From: Bog-473 sp036489775
Lineage (GTDB): Bacteria; Actinomycetota; Acidimicrobiia; Acidimicrobiales; RAAP-2
DNA length: 64,000 bases
NCBI GenBank assembly: GCA_036489775.1
Contig: DASXFC010000041.1
Location: 1-64,000 of the forward strand
Direction: 5' to 3'
Shown: in pieces, positions 42,185 to 51,260 of the stretch
How positions within the stretch are numbered: the first letter of the stretch is position 1
How the letters are laid out: each line of letters begins with the position of its first letter
Notes under the pieces: generated by a model
What the model was told of the DNA's origin: nothing
Databases searched by the model: none
The model's input: the letters and a program-made list of their open reading frames with translations, nothing else
Program-made: the position numbers and the translations under genes

Positions 42185-42991
42185 TCAGCCCTCGGTCAGC
42201 AGGTTGTCGCTGAATTTGCCGGGGAGCAGAAGGTGCTCCTGGTAAAAGGTGGCCCCTAACCGGCCGGCTTCATCGCGCAGCGAGCCGTCGTAGCACGCTC
42301 GGGCTGCCTTGGCCTTGACCGGCCGCAAGTCGATCAGGACCCACTGGTCGGCCCGGATCGGCTCCTGGAACCACATGGAGTGGTCGATGCTCGGACCGCC
42401 GCGCCCCATGATGTCGGGTCCGAGTTGGCCGAAGCCACTCCCGAGGTCGGACAGGTAGGTGAGGCCGGCCCGGTGCTGCACCGGGTCGTCGCCCAAGGGG
42501 TGGGCCGAGCGGACCCAGAGGCAATCGGTGAAGAGCCCCTTCTCGAAGTCGGTCTTGGTGACCTCGCGCACGTCGAGCAGTTGGGACCACGAGTGACCCT
42601 GGAGATCGCCCGGTGGCGGGACGTCGCGGTGCGCCGCGTTGTCGTATTCGACGCCGTCGCGTTCGAAGTGGAACGAGGTCACCATGGAGAAGATGACCTC
42701 GCCTTCCTGCTGGGCCACCACGTGGCGGGCCGAGAAGGACCGTCCATCCCGGTCGCGGTCGACTTTGAGGATCACGGGCAGATCGGAGCGGCCGGCCCGC
42801 AGGAAGTAGCCGTGGAGCGAGTGCGGGACCCGATCGTCCTCCACCGTGGCGGCCGCGGCCACCAGGCACTGGGCGGCCACTTGCCCCCCGTAGAGGGTGG
42901 GCCGACCGTACTGGCCGTTGGTGGCGCGGAAGATGTCCCGGTCGATCTGCTCGAGGGCGAGCAGTGACGGGAGATCGGCGGCCAGGTCCAT
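42185..42991 (-). CDS. Acyl-CoA thioesterase II (TesB-like)
   Basis: A 268-residue double hot-dog thioesterase. Seen: LLALEQIDRDIFRATN, LYGGQVAAQCLVAA, HSLHGYFLRAGRSDLPVILKVDRDRDGRSFSARHVVAQQ, and SIDHSMWFQEPIRADQWVL, in which the Asp, Thr/Ser and Gln catalytic positions of TesB fall. It hydrolyses medium and long acyl-CoA esters. ATG 42991. The SDR gene upstream ends 14 bp away, so they form one minus-strand unit. Confidence 0.92.
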   Translation of the reverse strand: MDLAADLPSLLALEQIDRDIFRATNGQYGRPTLYGGQVAAQCLVAAAATVEDDRVPHSLHGYFLRAGRSDLPVILKVDRDRDGRSFSARHVVAQQEGEVIFSMVTSFHFERDGVEYDNAAHRDVPPPGDLQGHSWSQLLDVREVTKTDFEKGLFTDCLWVRSAHPLGDDPVQHRAGLTYLSDLGSGFGQLGPDIMGRGGPSIDHSMWFQEPIRADQWVLIDLRPVKAKAARACYDGSLRDEAGRLGATFYQEHLLLPGKFSDNLLTEG

Positions 42992-43005
42992 AGCGGGCGT
43001 CCCGC

Positions 43006-43764
43006 TTATTTCGGCGCGAAGCGCTGTCCACCATCCAGGCGGATGCAGCAACCATTGAGCATGGGGTTCTCGACCATGGCCACGGCCAGCTTGGCGTACT
43101 CCTCGGGCCGACCCATGCGCTTGGGGAAGGCGGCGTCCTTGGTCAACACCTCGGCGAACTCGTCGGGGATGCCCTTGGTGATGCCGGTGCTGAAGAGGCT
43201 GGGTGCGATGGCCAGCACCCGGATGCCCAGGCTGCCCAAATCGCGGGCCATGGTCAGCGTCATCCCGGCGATGCCGGCTTTGGCCGCGGTGTAGGCCACC
43301 TGGCCGATTTGCCCCTCGTAGGCCGCGATCGACGCGGTGTCCACGATCACGCCGCGCTCACCGTCCTCGGGCTCGTTGCTCGACATGTGGAAGGCCTGCA
43401 GCCGGTTCAGGTTGAAGGTCCCGATCAGATTGAGTTCGATGCAGCGGCGAAAGTCATCGAGGGGGTGTGGCCCTTCCTTGGTCAGGGTCCGCTTGGCCAC
43501 GCCACCGCCCGCCGTATTGACCGCGATGTGGAGCCCGCCCAACTGCTCGACCGCCTCGGCCAGTGCGGTCTCGACGTTGACCTCGTCCATCACGTTGACC
43601 GGGTGGAAGGTACCCCCCAACTCCTTGGCCACCTCGGCCCCGGCCGACTGGGGCAGGTCCAAGATGGCGACCGAGGCGCCCTTGCGCACCAAGAGCTCTG
43701 CGGTGGCCTTGGCCATCCCCGATGCACCTCCGGCCACGACGGCCTTCTTCCCGCTGATCTCCAC
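43006..43764 (-). CDS. Short-chain dehydrogenase, 3-hydroxyacyl-CoA dehydrogenase type II-like
   Basis: A 252-residue SDR. Cofactor motif VVAGGASGMAKATA, D of VAILDLPQS (prefers NAD), N of NTAGGG, catalytic Ser in DTASIAAYEGQ and Y-T-A-A-K. The sequence layout, with DFRRCIELNLIGTFNLNR and a C-terminal LDGG, matches human HSD10-like beta-hydroxyacyl-CoA dehydrogenases. With the thioesterase and crotonase it suggests a fatty-acid or steroid side-chain beta-oxidation context. Confidence 0.9.
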   Translation of the reverse strand: MEISGKKAVVAGGASGMAKATAELLVRKGASVAILDLPQSAGAEVAKELGGTFHPVNVMDEVNVETALAEAVEQLGGLHIAVNTAGGGVAKRTLTKEGPHPLDDFRRCIELNLIGTFNLNRLQAFHMSSNEPEDGERGVIVDTASIAAYEGQIGQVAYTAAKAGIAGMTLTMARDLGSLGIRVLAIAPSLFSTGITKGIPDEFAEVLTKDAAFPKRMGRPEEYAKLAVAMVENPMLNGCCIRLDGGQRFAPK

Positions 43765-43858
43765 GTGCCCACGCCCTCTCGGCTGATCTTGGTCCCCGGG
43801 CGGTCAACATAACCAGGCTGGGGTGAAGAGGACCAACGCAGGTCGCCCGGAGTGCGGC

Positions 43859-45337
43859 TCAGAGCACCTCGGCCATGAGCAACTGGGAGGGCTCGGCCAG
43901 GTCGTGGCGTCCCGGCTCGTCGTCGGTCGAGCGCAGGATGAAGCTGCCCAGCACGACAGCGACAATGACCGAGGCCGTCGCGATGAGGAAGGTCAGCCGG
44001 TAGCCGGAGTCGAGAGCGGGGATGAGGAGATGGTGTTGCGCCAGCACGCTGGCCGTCCGGTCGCTGGCCACGCTGCCGAAGATGGCGACAGCCAGTCCGG
44101 CCGACACCTGCTGGGACACGTTGACCACACCCGATCCGATGCCGGCATCGGCGGCCGGCACATCCTTCACGGCGATGGTGAGCAACGGGGTGAACGCCAT
44201 GGCGGCACCCATCCCGATCAGAAGGAAGGCGAAGAAGAGTTCGGGGAAGTAACGGGTGTGGGATCCACTGGCCACCAGACCGGCCAAACCCACCGTCAAG
44301 ATGATCATGCCGGTCAGCGCGGTCATCTTCGGGCGAAGGTGTTTCATGATGCGGGCGGTGAGCCCGGTGGACATGGCGGCCACCGAGATGGTCTGGGGCA
44401 AGAAGGCGAGACCGGTCCGGATCGGGTCGTATCCGAGAACGTGCTGGAGGTAGAGGACGCCGATGAAGAACGTGCTGTACATGCCGACCACCATCAGGGC
44501 CCGTACCCCGCTGGAGGCCAGAAGTCCCGGAGCACGGAGCACGCGGATCGGCATCATCGGCGTGGCCACCCGCCTCTCGACCAGGACGAACGCGCCCAGC
44601 AACACGGCCGCACCGGCCAGGCACAACAACGTACGCGGCGAGCCCCAGCTGTACTGGCTGGCGCTCACAATGGCGTAGACGGCCAGCATCATGCCGGCGG
44701 TACTGAGCAGCGCACCCAGGTAGTCGACGCCGTTCTTGATGCCGAGTCCAACGTTCTCGTCGATCAGGAACCAGCCAGCCGCCAGCGTGGCCGCGCCGAT
44801 GGGCAGGTTGAGGAAGAAGATCCAGTGCCAGCTGAGCGCTTGGGTCACCTCGCCACCGAGCAGGAGCCCGAGCGATCCACCGCCCACGGCGACCAGGATG
44901 TAGGAGCTCATGGCCCGGTTCCGTTCGCCCGGGTCGGGGAAGTCGGCCACGATGATGGCCAGGATCACCGACGAGGAGAGCGCCGCGCCCAGGCCCTGCA
45001 CGAAGCGGGCCCCCACCAGCATCAGCTCGCTGTCGGCGACACCGCAGGCGGCCGAAGCAACGGTGAAGACGATGATGCCGAATAGGAACACTTTCTTGCG
45101 CCCGATCAGGTCACCCAGCCGCCCAGCCAGCAAGAGCGCGCCGGCGAAGGTGATCAGATAGGCGTCGACCACCCAGGCCAACGAGGCCTGACTGAAGTGG
45201 AGCTCACGCTGGATGGTCGGGAGCGCCACGTTCACGATCGTCTGGTCGAGGGTGTTCATGAGCATGGCGAAGCAGACGACGACCAGGGCGATCCAGCGGC
45301 GGTGCTGGTGGACGAAAGTGGAGAAAGAGGAAGGCAT
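43859..45337 (-). CDS. MFS drug efflux transporter, DHA2 family
   Basis: A 492-residue, about 14-helix exporter: NTLDQTIVNVALPTIQRELHFSQASLAWVVDAYLITFAGALLLAGRLGDLIGRK at the N-terminus, ALSSSVILAIIVADFPDPGERNRA in the middle. It resembles the 6.2 kb pump but is not a recent copy. It is divergent from a MarR gene, with a candidate operator between, the standard layout for a substrate-induced pump. Confidence 0.92.
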   Translation of the reverse strand: MPSSFSTFVHQHRRWIALVVVCFAMLMNTLDQTIVNVALPTIQRELHFSQASLAWVVDAYLITFAGALLLAGRLGDLIGRKKVFLFGIIVFTVASAACGVADSELMLVGARFVQGLGAALSSSVILAIIVADFPDPGERNRAMSSYILVAVGGGSLGLLLGGEVTQALSWHWIFFLNLPIGAATLAAGWFLIDENVGLGIKNGVDYLGALLSTAGMMLAVYAIVSASQYSWGSPRTLLCLAGAAVLLGAFVLVERRVATPMMPIRVLRAPGLLASSGVRALMVVGMYSTFFIGVLYLQHVLGYDPIRTGLAFLPQTISVAAMSTGLTARIMKHLRPKMTALTGMIILTVGLAGLVASGSHTRYFPELFFAFLLIGMGAAMAFTPLLTIAVKDVPAADAGIGSGVVNVSQQVSAGLAVAIFGSVASDRTASVLAQHHLLIPALDSGYRLTFLIATASVIVAVVLGSFILRSTDDEPGRHDLAEPSQLLMAEVL

Positions 45338-45375
45338 GGGAAAGAGGGGCGATCGGGTCGTTCAACCCTGGTAGC

Positions 45376-45402
45376 GTGATAATCACCATATCAGTGATCA
45401 TC
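45376..45402. promoter_or_regulatory. Candidate MarR operator between MFS pump and marR-type gene
   Basis: GTGATAATCAC (45376-45386) is a 5-1-5 palindrome, and a second half site GTGATCATC begins at 45394, repeating GTGATAATC in the same orientation 18 bp on. The AT-rich patch sits in the 90-bp divergent gap. Assignment to the neighbouring MarR protein is inference. Confidence 0.55.
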
Positions 45403-45439
45403 TCCCTGTCGGGACGGACCCGGGCCTATGATTGATGGC

Positions 45440-45877
45440 ATGGCCACCCGCACGACGGCACCCGGGGTCACGGTGTTATTGACCCGTCTGTCGCGCCTCG
45501 TCTACCGGCGCACGCCCGAAGAGAAGCTCGGCCTGACCCTCAAGGAGTTCGGCACCCTGGCCCAGTTGCGCGAGCACAACCCCACGGCCCAGCAGGACCT
45601 GGGCGAACTGCTCTGCATCGATGCCAACAACCTGGTCCTGCTGCTCAACGATCTCGAAGCCGCTGGCTATGCCCTGCGTCGGCGGGATCCCGATGACCGC
45701 CGCCGGCACCTGGTCGAGATCACGTCGGAAGGGATTTCGGCTCTCGAGGGGGCCGAGGCGGCCATGGAGAGCGTGGAGGACGACGTGCTCGGCGCGCTCT
45801 CACCGTCGGAACGAACCGAACTGCGCAAGCTGCTGGCCAAGGCGTTCGAGGGCGCACCACCGAGCACTCGGCCCTGA
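45440..45877 (+). CDS. MarR-family transcriptional regulator
   Basis: A 145-residue winged-helix protein: LTLKEFGTLAQLREHNPTAQQDLGELLCIDANNLVLLLNDLEAAGYALRRRDPDDRRRHLVEITSEG is the complete MarR DNA-binding domain with the DDRR wing. It probably represses the divergent DHA2 pump and responds to the pump's ligand. ATG 45440 is chosen; ATG 45428 is four codons upstream and overlaps a TATGAT that could be a -10, in which case the transcript would be leaderless. Confidence 0.88.
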   Translation: MATRTTAPGVTVLLTRLSRLVYRRTPEEKLGLTLKEFGTLAQLREHNPTAQQDLGELLCIDANNLVLLLNDLEAAGYALRRRDPDDRRRHLVEITSEGISALEGAEAAMESVEDDVLGALSPSERTELRKLLAKAFEGAPPSTRP

Positions 45878-45895
45878 AGTCGTCACGACCGGCTG

Positions 45896-46786
45896 ATGGT
45901 TCGGCTCCGTGATGTCACCCTGCGCGATGGCCTGCAGGACGAAGGCCCGATCGAGACCGACCAGAAGCTGTCGATCCTCGAGTTGCTGGTGGCCGCCGGA
46001 GTCTCGGACCTCGAGCTGACGTCGTTCACCCGCCCGGACCGGGTGCCCGCCATGGCCGACGCCGATCGTCTGGCCCAGCAGGCGTTGGCCCGCTATGACT
46101 CGATCACTTTGTGGGGTCTGGTGTTGAACCGGCGAGGAGCGGAACGGGCGCTGGCGGCGGGCCTCGATCACCTGCAGTTCGTGGTGTCGGTCTCCGAACC
46201 TCACAATCTGGAGAACGCGGCACGCACCGTTGCCGCGTCCTTGACGGAATTGCAGGACATCATTGAGGTGGCCGCCGGACGGGCGTCGATCGAAGTGGTG
46301 CTCGCCACCGCCTTCGGATGTCCCTATGCCGGTGCAGTGGCCGAAGCCGACGTGGTGGACGTGGCCGGCCGCGTGGTGGAGTTGGGCATCGAGCGGCTCA
46401 GCCTGGCCGACACGATCGGGACGGGAGTTCCCACCGAAGTGCGGTCATTGGTCAGCGCGGTGAGGAAGGCAGGGACGCTGGCCGAACTCGGTGTGCATCT
46501 CCATGACACCAGGGGCCTGGCCCTGGCCAATGCCCTGGCCGCTATCGAGGCCGGCGCTGATCGCCTCGACGCCACGGTCGGAGGCCTGGGCGGTTGCCCA
46601 TTTGCCCCAGGGGCCTCGGGCAACCTGGCGCTGGAAGATCTCGTGCATGCGCTCGAGGCAATGGGAGTGCCGACCGGGATCGATCTCGATCTCCTGCTGG
46701 AGGCCTCAGCCCAGGCCTGCGCCTTCGTCGGCCAGGCGCCGACCAGTCATGTGGCGGTCGCCGGACCGAGGTTCTCGACAGCGTAA
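45896..46786 (+). CDS. Hydroxymethylglutaryl-CoA lyase-like DRE-TIM metallolyase
   Basis: A 296-residue DRE-TIM aldolase. RDVTLRDGLQDE at the N-terminus carries the metal Asp and catalytic Arg, HLHDTRGLALANALAA the metal His pair, and GGLGGCPFAPGASGN the catalytic Cys loop typical of HMG-CoA lyase. It cleaves HMG-CoA to acetyl-CoA and acetoacetate or a close 3-hydroxy-3-methylacyl-CoA analogue. Start ATG 45896, 18 bp after marR. Leucine-pathway genes are absent nearby, so the substrate may differ. Confidence 0.88.
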   Translation: MVRLRDVTLRDGLQDEGPIETDQKLSILELLVAAGVSDLELTSFTRPDRVPAMADADRLAQQALARYDSITLWGLVLNRRGAERALAAGLDHLQFVVSVSEPHNLENAARTVAASLTELQDIIEVAAGRASIEVVLATAFGCPYAGAVAEADVVDVAGRVVELGIERLSLADTIGTGVPTEVRSLVSAVRKAGTLAELGVHLHDTRGLALANALAAIEAGADRLDATVGGLGGCPFAPGASGNLALEDLVHALEAMGVPTGIDLDLLLEASAQACAFVGQAPTSHVAVAGPRFSTA

Positions 46787-46805
46787 GTGGTCAGGATGGC
46801 CGCCT

Positions 46806-47921
46806 TCACCCGCTGCCGAAGTGCCGGGTGCTCCATTCGACCAGCAGGTCGGCGACGTCAACCCGGGCCCCATCCGGCGTGAGGAAGTAGTGGTCCCCGG
46901 GGAGCGAACTGCGCTCCTTGTCGGCGGCGGCCACCGCGTCGAACATGGTGGCGGCATCGCTGGGGAACACTCCAGAGTCGCCCTCCGCGTTCATCACCAA
47001 CGTGGGCACGGTGACCCGGCGCAGATGGGGTTCGGCCCGGCACTGTGACGTTTCGAGGCTCCACATCGAGAGCCAGGTGCGGAGCGTGTTCGTGCTGCCG
47101 ATACCCCAGGGGGAGTAGTTCGCCCGTTTCGGGTCGCCGAGATAACAGGTGTTGGGCACCCGGGCGCTCGGATCAAGGGTCGGATCGACCATACGAGGGT
47201 CGGCCCAGGTCCGGGCCACTGCGAAGAGGCGGTCGGTCATACCCGCCGCGGTCACCCGCTCGAGTTCGGCTTTGGCCCAATCGGTGATCCGCTGATTGCG
47301 CGCCACCTGGGCCGCCCGGTAGCGGGAGACGAAGGCTGGTGCGTAAGGGGGGCCGTTCTCGGGGTTCCAGAGGTTGAGGCTCGCGTCGACTGACACCGGA
47401 TCCGCCTCCTCGACCACGGAGGCGTCAAGCCAGTTGGTCAGCACGTCAGGTCGTCCCGAGTGCGCGGCCAGCGAGATGAATCCCTCACAGGGATCGAGTG
47501 CCTCCGTGCCCTGGGCCAGGCGCATGCCGGGCAAGGGGGTGATGTTGGGCTCCACCGCTTGCGACTGGTAGGCGGCCATGAGCGAACCGCCGCCCGAGTT
47601 CCCCAACAGGATCACCGCTTCCACGCCCATCTCCTGGCGCAGCCAACGGACGCCGACACCGATGTCGACCAGGGCATGGTCGAGCAGGAAATGGGATTCA
47701 TCACCCCTGAACCTCGTGTTCCACCCGAGGAAGCCGAGACCCCTCTCGGCCACGAGCTCAGCCAGGTAGTGCTGGGAAAAGTCGATGTTGTAATGGGTGG
47801 CCACCATGGCCACGGTGGGTCGCTTCCCGGTCGGCCTGTAGTAGACGCCCTGACAGGGCCAGCCCCCGGCACCCGCCCGCGCCTGCCCTGGGGCGGCCAG
47901 TCCGATGAAGGTCGCTTCCAC
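46806..47921 (-). CDS. Alpha/beta hydrolase
   Basis: A 371-residue hydrolase. The nucleophile elbow is GNSGGG (ILLGNSGGGSLMAAYQ), the acid is likely in LVMNAEGDSGVFP and the His in LPGDHYFLTP. The start EATFIGLAAPGQ..WPCQGVYYRP..PTVAMVATHYNIDFSQHYLAEL is typical of a large actinobacterial group that I know only as hydrolases of unknown substrate. It follows the SDR gene without a gap (start next to the SDR stop). Both are read away from operator 1 of the TetR regulon. Confidence 0.82.
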   Translation of the reverse strand: MEATFIGLAAPGQARAGAGGWPCQGVYYRPTGKRPTVAMVATHYNIDFSQHYLAELVAERGLGFLGWNTRFRGDESHFLLDHALVDIGVGVRWLRQEMGVEAVILLGNSGGGSLMAAYQSQAVEPNITPLPGMRLAQGTEALDPCEGFISLAAHSGRPDVLTNWLDASVVEEADPVSVDASLNLWNPENGPPYAPAFVSRYRAAQVARNQRITDWAKAELERVTAAGMTDRLFAVARTWADPRMVDPTLDPSARVPNTCYLGDPKRANYSPWGIGSTNTLRTWLSMWSLETSQCRAEPHLRRVTVPTLVMNAEGDSGVFPSDAATMFDAVAAADKERSSLPGDHYFLTPDGARVDVADLLVEWSTRHFGSG

Positions 47922-48731
47922 TTAGAAGTCAGAGCCCCCGTCGACGTTGATGTCCGCACCGGTCATGTACGAGTTCAGTTGAGAGCCAACAAAGGCGATG
48001 ACCGGACCAATCTCAGCCGGATCTCCGGCGCGCCCCAAGTAGGCAGGATGGCCGAAATCCTCCGCGATGATCCGCATGGCATCGACCAGGCTGTCCGGGT
48101 CGACCTTGCGGTCCGGGGGCAGCGAGGACAAGTAGGCCTTCATACCTTGGGAGAGGAAGGACCCCGGGGACACGGTGTTCACCAGGATGCCCTCTGGCGC
48201 CAGGGTCTGACTCAGGTTCTTGCTGAAGCTGGTCAGCGCCGCCTTGGAGGCGGTATAGGCAACGAGGTCTGGAGACTGCCGTCGCGTCGAGTGGGCTGAC
48301 ACATTGACGATGCGGGCCCACGAAGCTTTCCGGAGTTGCGGCAAGGCTTCTCGCACACAGCGGACTGCGGAGAGCAGGCCAATCTCCATCGTATCCAACC
48401 ACTCTCGATCCGAGATGCCGCCCAACCGCCCGATGCCGACGTCGGTCGGGCCCGCCGCGTTGACCAGAACGTTGACATGGGGCCACCGCTCCGAGATCTC
48501 GGCGAAGCTGTTCTCGACCGAGCTGCTGTCGGTCAGGTCGGTGGGGATCCCCACGGGATCTTGGCCTCCAGCGGCCCGCAACTGATCGACGGTGGCATCG
48601 AGGCGCTCTGGATCTCGGGCCAGAATGGCCAGCCGGGCCCCTTCGGCGGCAAAGCACAGCGCAGCGGCCCGTCCCATACCGGCGGAGCCGCCGTTGATCA
48701 CGACCACGCTGTCTTTCAGTCCCAGGTCCAT
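47922..48731 (-). CDS. Short-chain dehydrogenase/reductase
   Basis: A 269-residue SDR: NGGSAGMGRAAALCFAAEGA (cofactor loop), DLTDSSS, VNAAGPTDVG, catalytic S in VNVSAHSTRRQ and Y-T-A-S-K, and a C-terminal TGADINVDGGSDF. The residues after beta-2 (LARDPERLD) favour NADP. It is the first gene of a two-gene minus-strand unit controlled from operator 1. A minus-strand promoter TTGATC-18 bp-TACTAT (48810-48781) reads into it. Confidence 0.9.
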   Translation of the reverse strand: MDLGLKDSVVVINGGSAGMGRAAALCFAAEGARLAILARDPERLDATVDQLRAAGGQDPVGIPTDLTDSSSVENSFAEISERWPHVNVLVNAAGPTDVGIGRLGGISDREWLDTMEIGLLSAVRCVREALPQLRKASWARIVNVSAHSTRRQSPDLVAYTASKAALTSFSKNLSQTLAPEGILVNTVSPGSFLSQGMKAYLSSLPPDRKVDPDSLVDAMRIIAEDFGHPAYLGRAGDPAEIGPVIAFVGSQLNSYMTGADINVDGGSDF

Positions 48732-48777
48732 GGTTCAGTCTGTCGCGATGACCCGGGCCGGGACTATTGCCAACCCA

Positions 48778-48797
48778 ACCATAGTAACTGCTATGGT
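48778..48797. promoter_or_regulatory. Operator 1 of the CATAG palindrome set, bidirectional promoter
   Basis: CATAGTAACTGCTATG (core 48780-48795) with flanking AC/GT makes 7-bp arms ACCATAG/CTATGGT. Minus-strand -10 TACTAT (48786-48781) with -35 TTGATC, 18-bp spacer, serves the SDR operon; on the plus strand extended -10 TGCTATGGT with -35 TTGCCA (48767-48772), 19-bp spacer, serves the CoA-transferase operon. Binding here should shut off both directions. Confidence 0.75.
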
Positions 48798-48836
48798 GGC
48801 CCAGGATCAACGACTGACGGCAAGGGGTGGAGTCGC

Positions 48837-51260
48837 ATGGCCGGAGCATTGGCGTCTCTGAAGGTGTTGGACCTGACTTGGGGCATCGCCGGTCCGATGA
48901 CCACGATGTTCCTGGCTGACAACGGAGCAGATGTCGTCCGGGTCGAACCACCCGACGGTGACCCCTACGGCCAACAGACCGGCAGCCGGGTGTGGAATCG
49001 AGGCAAGCGCAGCGCGCGCCTCGACCTCAAGGATCCCCACGACCACCAGAGCTTCTTGGATCTGGTGCGCAGGGCCGACGTGGTGGTGGACAGCTACTCC
49101 GTTGGGACAATGTCGAAGTTGGGGTTGGACCACGACGCGCTGGCCAAAGTGAACGAGCGGGTCATCACCTGCTCGTTCACGGCCTATGGAGACCACGTGG
49201 TTCATCGGGATCGACCGGGCTATGACGCACTCGTGGCGGCCCGGACCGGCCTGCTCTTTGACCAAAAGGGACGCAAGGGCACGGCCATGGAATTCATCTG
49301 CGGACGGCCCGGCCCGCTTCCTGAGTTCGAAGCACCGGAGGGTCTCGTGCGCGGGGCCGATCGTGACGGTCCGGTCTTCCCGCGCACGCCTTGGCCCAGC
49401 GTCGGAGCGGCCTACTTCGGTACTCTGGGTATCGCGGCGGCTCTCCGAGCCCGAGCCGTGAGTGGCCTCGGTCAGCATGTCGAAACCTCACTGCTTCAAG
49501 GCGCCTTGGCCGCGGTCTGCCTCAATTGGCAGCGGGTTGAGGACCCAGATGCCCCGTTGTACTGGATGTGGCCGATCGATGCCAGATCCATCGAAGGGCT
49601 CTACGAATGTGCTGACGGCAAGTGGATTCACCATTGGACGCTCCGACCTCGCTGGGTCCTGGAGGCAGCAGAGCAGGAGCAACTGCGCGGATTTTCGCTG
49701 GACACCTCGTACCGAGACGATCCAGACCGGGTCTCCATGGAACCCGACGGCCTACTGACGGGCATCTTCTTGCATCCGCAGTTGGCCGAAGCCTTCAAGA
49801 AGTTCACTTCCGACGAATGGGTCGAGGCCGCAGAAGCGGCGGGACTCGGGATCACGACGGTGCGCTCGCCGGGCCAGGCGCTGGCCGACAAATCGTTCCA
49901 GGCCGACGGCTGCGTGGTCGAGGTCGAAGACCCGGTACAGGGACCCATCCTGCACGCGGGACCACTGTTGGAGTTCTCGGCCACTCCGGGCCGCGTGCGT
50001 GGACCGGCACCTCGTTCTGGACAGCACACCGAAGAGGTCCGGGCCGAGGCCAGGTCCGGCTCGCCACCATCGGCGCTCAGCCACCAGAGTCAACCTCTCG
50101 ATCACCCCCTATCCGGTGTGCGAGTTCTCGACCTCGGCCTGGGCGTTGCTGGCCCCTTCACCGGAAGAGCGCTGGCCGACCTGGGTGCCGACGTGATCAA
50201 GGTCAACGCCTTGCACGATGCGTACTGGAACGGCACGCACATGGGGCTTGGCACGAACCGCGGCAAGAGAAGCATCGCGCTGAACCTCAAGGATCAGGGT
50301 GGACGCGAAGTCATGGACCGGCTGTTGGAGGATGCTGACGTCGTGACGCTGAATTGGCGGCCCGGCGCGGCCGCTCGACTCGGGATCGACTACGAGAGCC
50401 TGCACGAGCGCTATCCCCGACTGATCTACTGCAATACCCGGGGCTATGAAAAGGGTCCGAGATCGGAACTCCCCGGCACCGATCAAAATGCGGCGGCGAT
50501 GACCGGCACCGAGTGGGAGGACGGTGCCTGTGGCGCCGGCAACCCACCCCTCTGGAGCCGATCAAATATGGGAGACACGGGAAACGCGCTCCTCGCCGCC
50601 ATCGCGATCACGATGGCTCTCTACCACCGGGACCAAACCGGGGTGGGCCAAGCGGTGAGCACCTCCATCGTCAATGCCGGGTTGCTCCACACCTCGTATG
50701 CCTGGATTCACGCCGATGGAACCGAACCTGATTGGGGGCATGTCGACCAGGGCCAGTACGGGCTCGGCCCGTTCTACCGGCTGTATCAGTGCGCACAGGG
50801 CGGCTGGGTATTTGTTGCCGCGGTGACGGAACGAGATCAGGCGAGGCTGCAGGAGATCCTTCCCGGCGTTCCGGCGTCGGCAGCTCCTGAAGACATTGCC
50901 GCCTGGCTTGCGGCCTACTTCGAAGAAACCGACACTTCCGAGGCCTTTCGATCACTCGATGATGCGGGGGTGCCGGTCGAAATCGTTGATCAGTATTTCT
51001 GCCGGAACCTCTTCGATGACGCTGAAGCAAGACGATTGAATCTCATCTCAGAAACCCATTCACGCAACGTGGGTCGATTCGAAGACCCTGGACTCCTGGT
51101 CAACGTGACACCGACAGCCGGCGTCATCCAACGCGGCCCGTGTGCCTGCGGCGAACATACCCAGGAGCTGCTGGTCGAGCTGGGGTACTCGGCTCAAGAG
51201 ATGGCAAAGCTTGTGACGAACCGATCCGTTTTGGTCTTGCCGGAGGTGGCGGATGAGTGA
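48837..51260 (+). CDS. Double-domain family III CoA-transferase (CaiB/BaiF)
   Basis: An 807-residue protein made of two class III CoA-transferase units in tandem: residues 1-405 (LKVLDLTWGIAGPMTTMFLADNGADVVRVEPP) and 425-807 (VRVLDLGLGVAGPFTGRALADLGADVIKVNA). The family uses an active-site Asp as acyl carrier. In unit 2 it is present (NMGDTGNAL, D580); in unit 1 the matching place reads V-G-A (A191), so unit 1 is probably non-catalytic. Tandem fusion mimics the interlaced dimer of single-unit enzymes. It is the first gene of a four-gene operon behind operator 1; ATG 48837 follows GGGGTGG. Likely role: activation of a carboxylic acid substrate by CoA transfer. Confidence 0.88.
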   Translation: MAGALASLKVLDLTWGIAGPMTTMFLADNGADVVRVEPPDGDPYGQQTGSRVWNRGKRSARLDLKDPHDHQSFLDLVRRADVVVDSYSVGTMSKLGLDHDALAKVNERVITCSFTAYGDHVVHRDRPGYDALVAARTGLLFDQKGRKGTAMEFICGRPGPLPEFEAPEGLVRGADRDGPVFPRTPWPSVGAAYFGTLGIAAALRARAVSGLGQHVETSLLQGALAAVCLNWQRVEDPDAPLYWMWPIDARSIEGLYECADGKWIHHWTLRPRWVLEAAEQEQLRGFSLDTSYRDDPDRVSMEPDGLLTGIFLHPQLAEAFKKFTSDEWVEAAEAAGLGITTVRSPGQALADKSFQADGCVVEVEDPVQGPILHAGPLLEFSATPGRVRGPAPRSGQHTEEVRAEARSGSPPSALSHQSQPLDHPLSGVRVLDLGLGVAGPFTGRALADLGADVIKVNALHDAYWNGTHMGLGTNRGKRSIALNLKDQGGREVMDRLLEDADVVTLNWRPGAAARLGIDYESLHERYPRLIYCNTRGYEKGPRSELPGTDQNAAAMTGTEWEDGACGAGNPPLWSRSNMGDTGNALLAAIAITMALYHRDQTGVGQAVSTSIVNAGLLHTSYAWIHADGTEPDWGHVDQGQYGLGPFYRLYQCAQGGWVFVAAVTERDQARLQEILPGVPASAAPEDIAAWLAAYFEETDTSEAFRSLDDAGVPVEIVDQYFCRNLFDDAEARRLNLISETHSRNVGRFEDPGLLVNVTPTAGVIQRGPCACGEHTQELLVELGYSAQEMAKLVTNRSVLVLPEVADE

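Noticed and set aside
43823..45085. 420-codon open frame opposite the MFS pump
   Set aside because: Highly charged, His/Gln-rich, no membrane or domain pattern; the pump reading is unmistakable.
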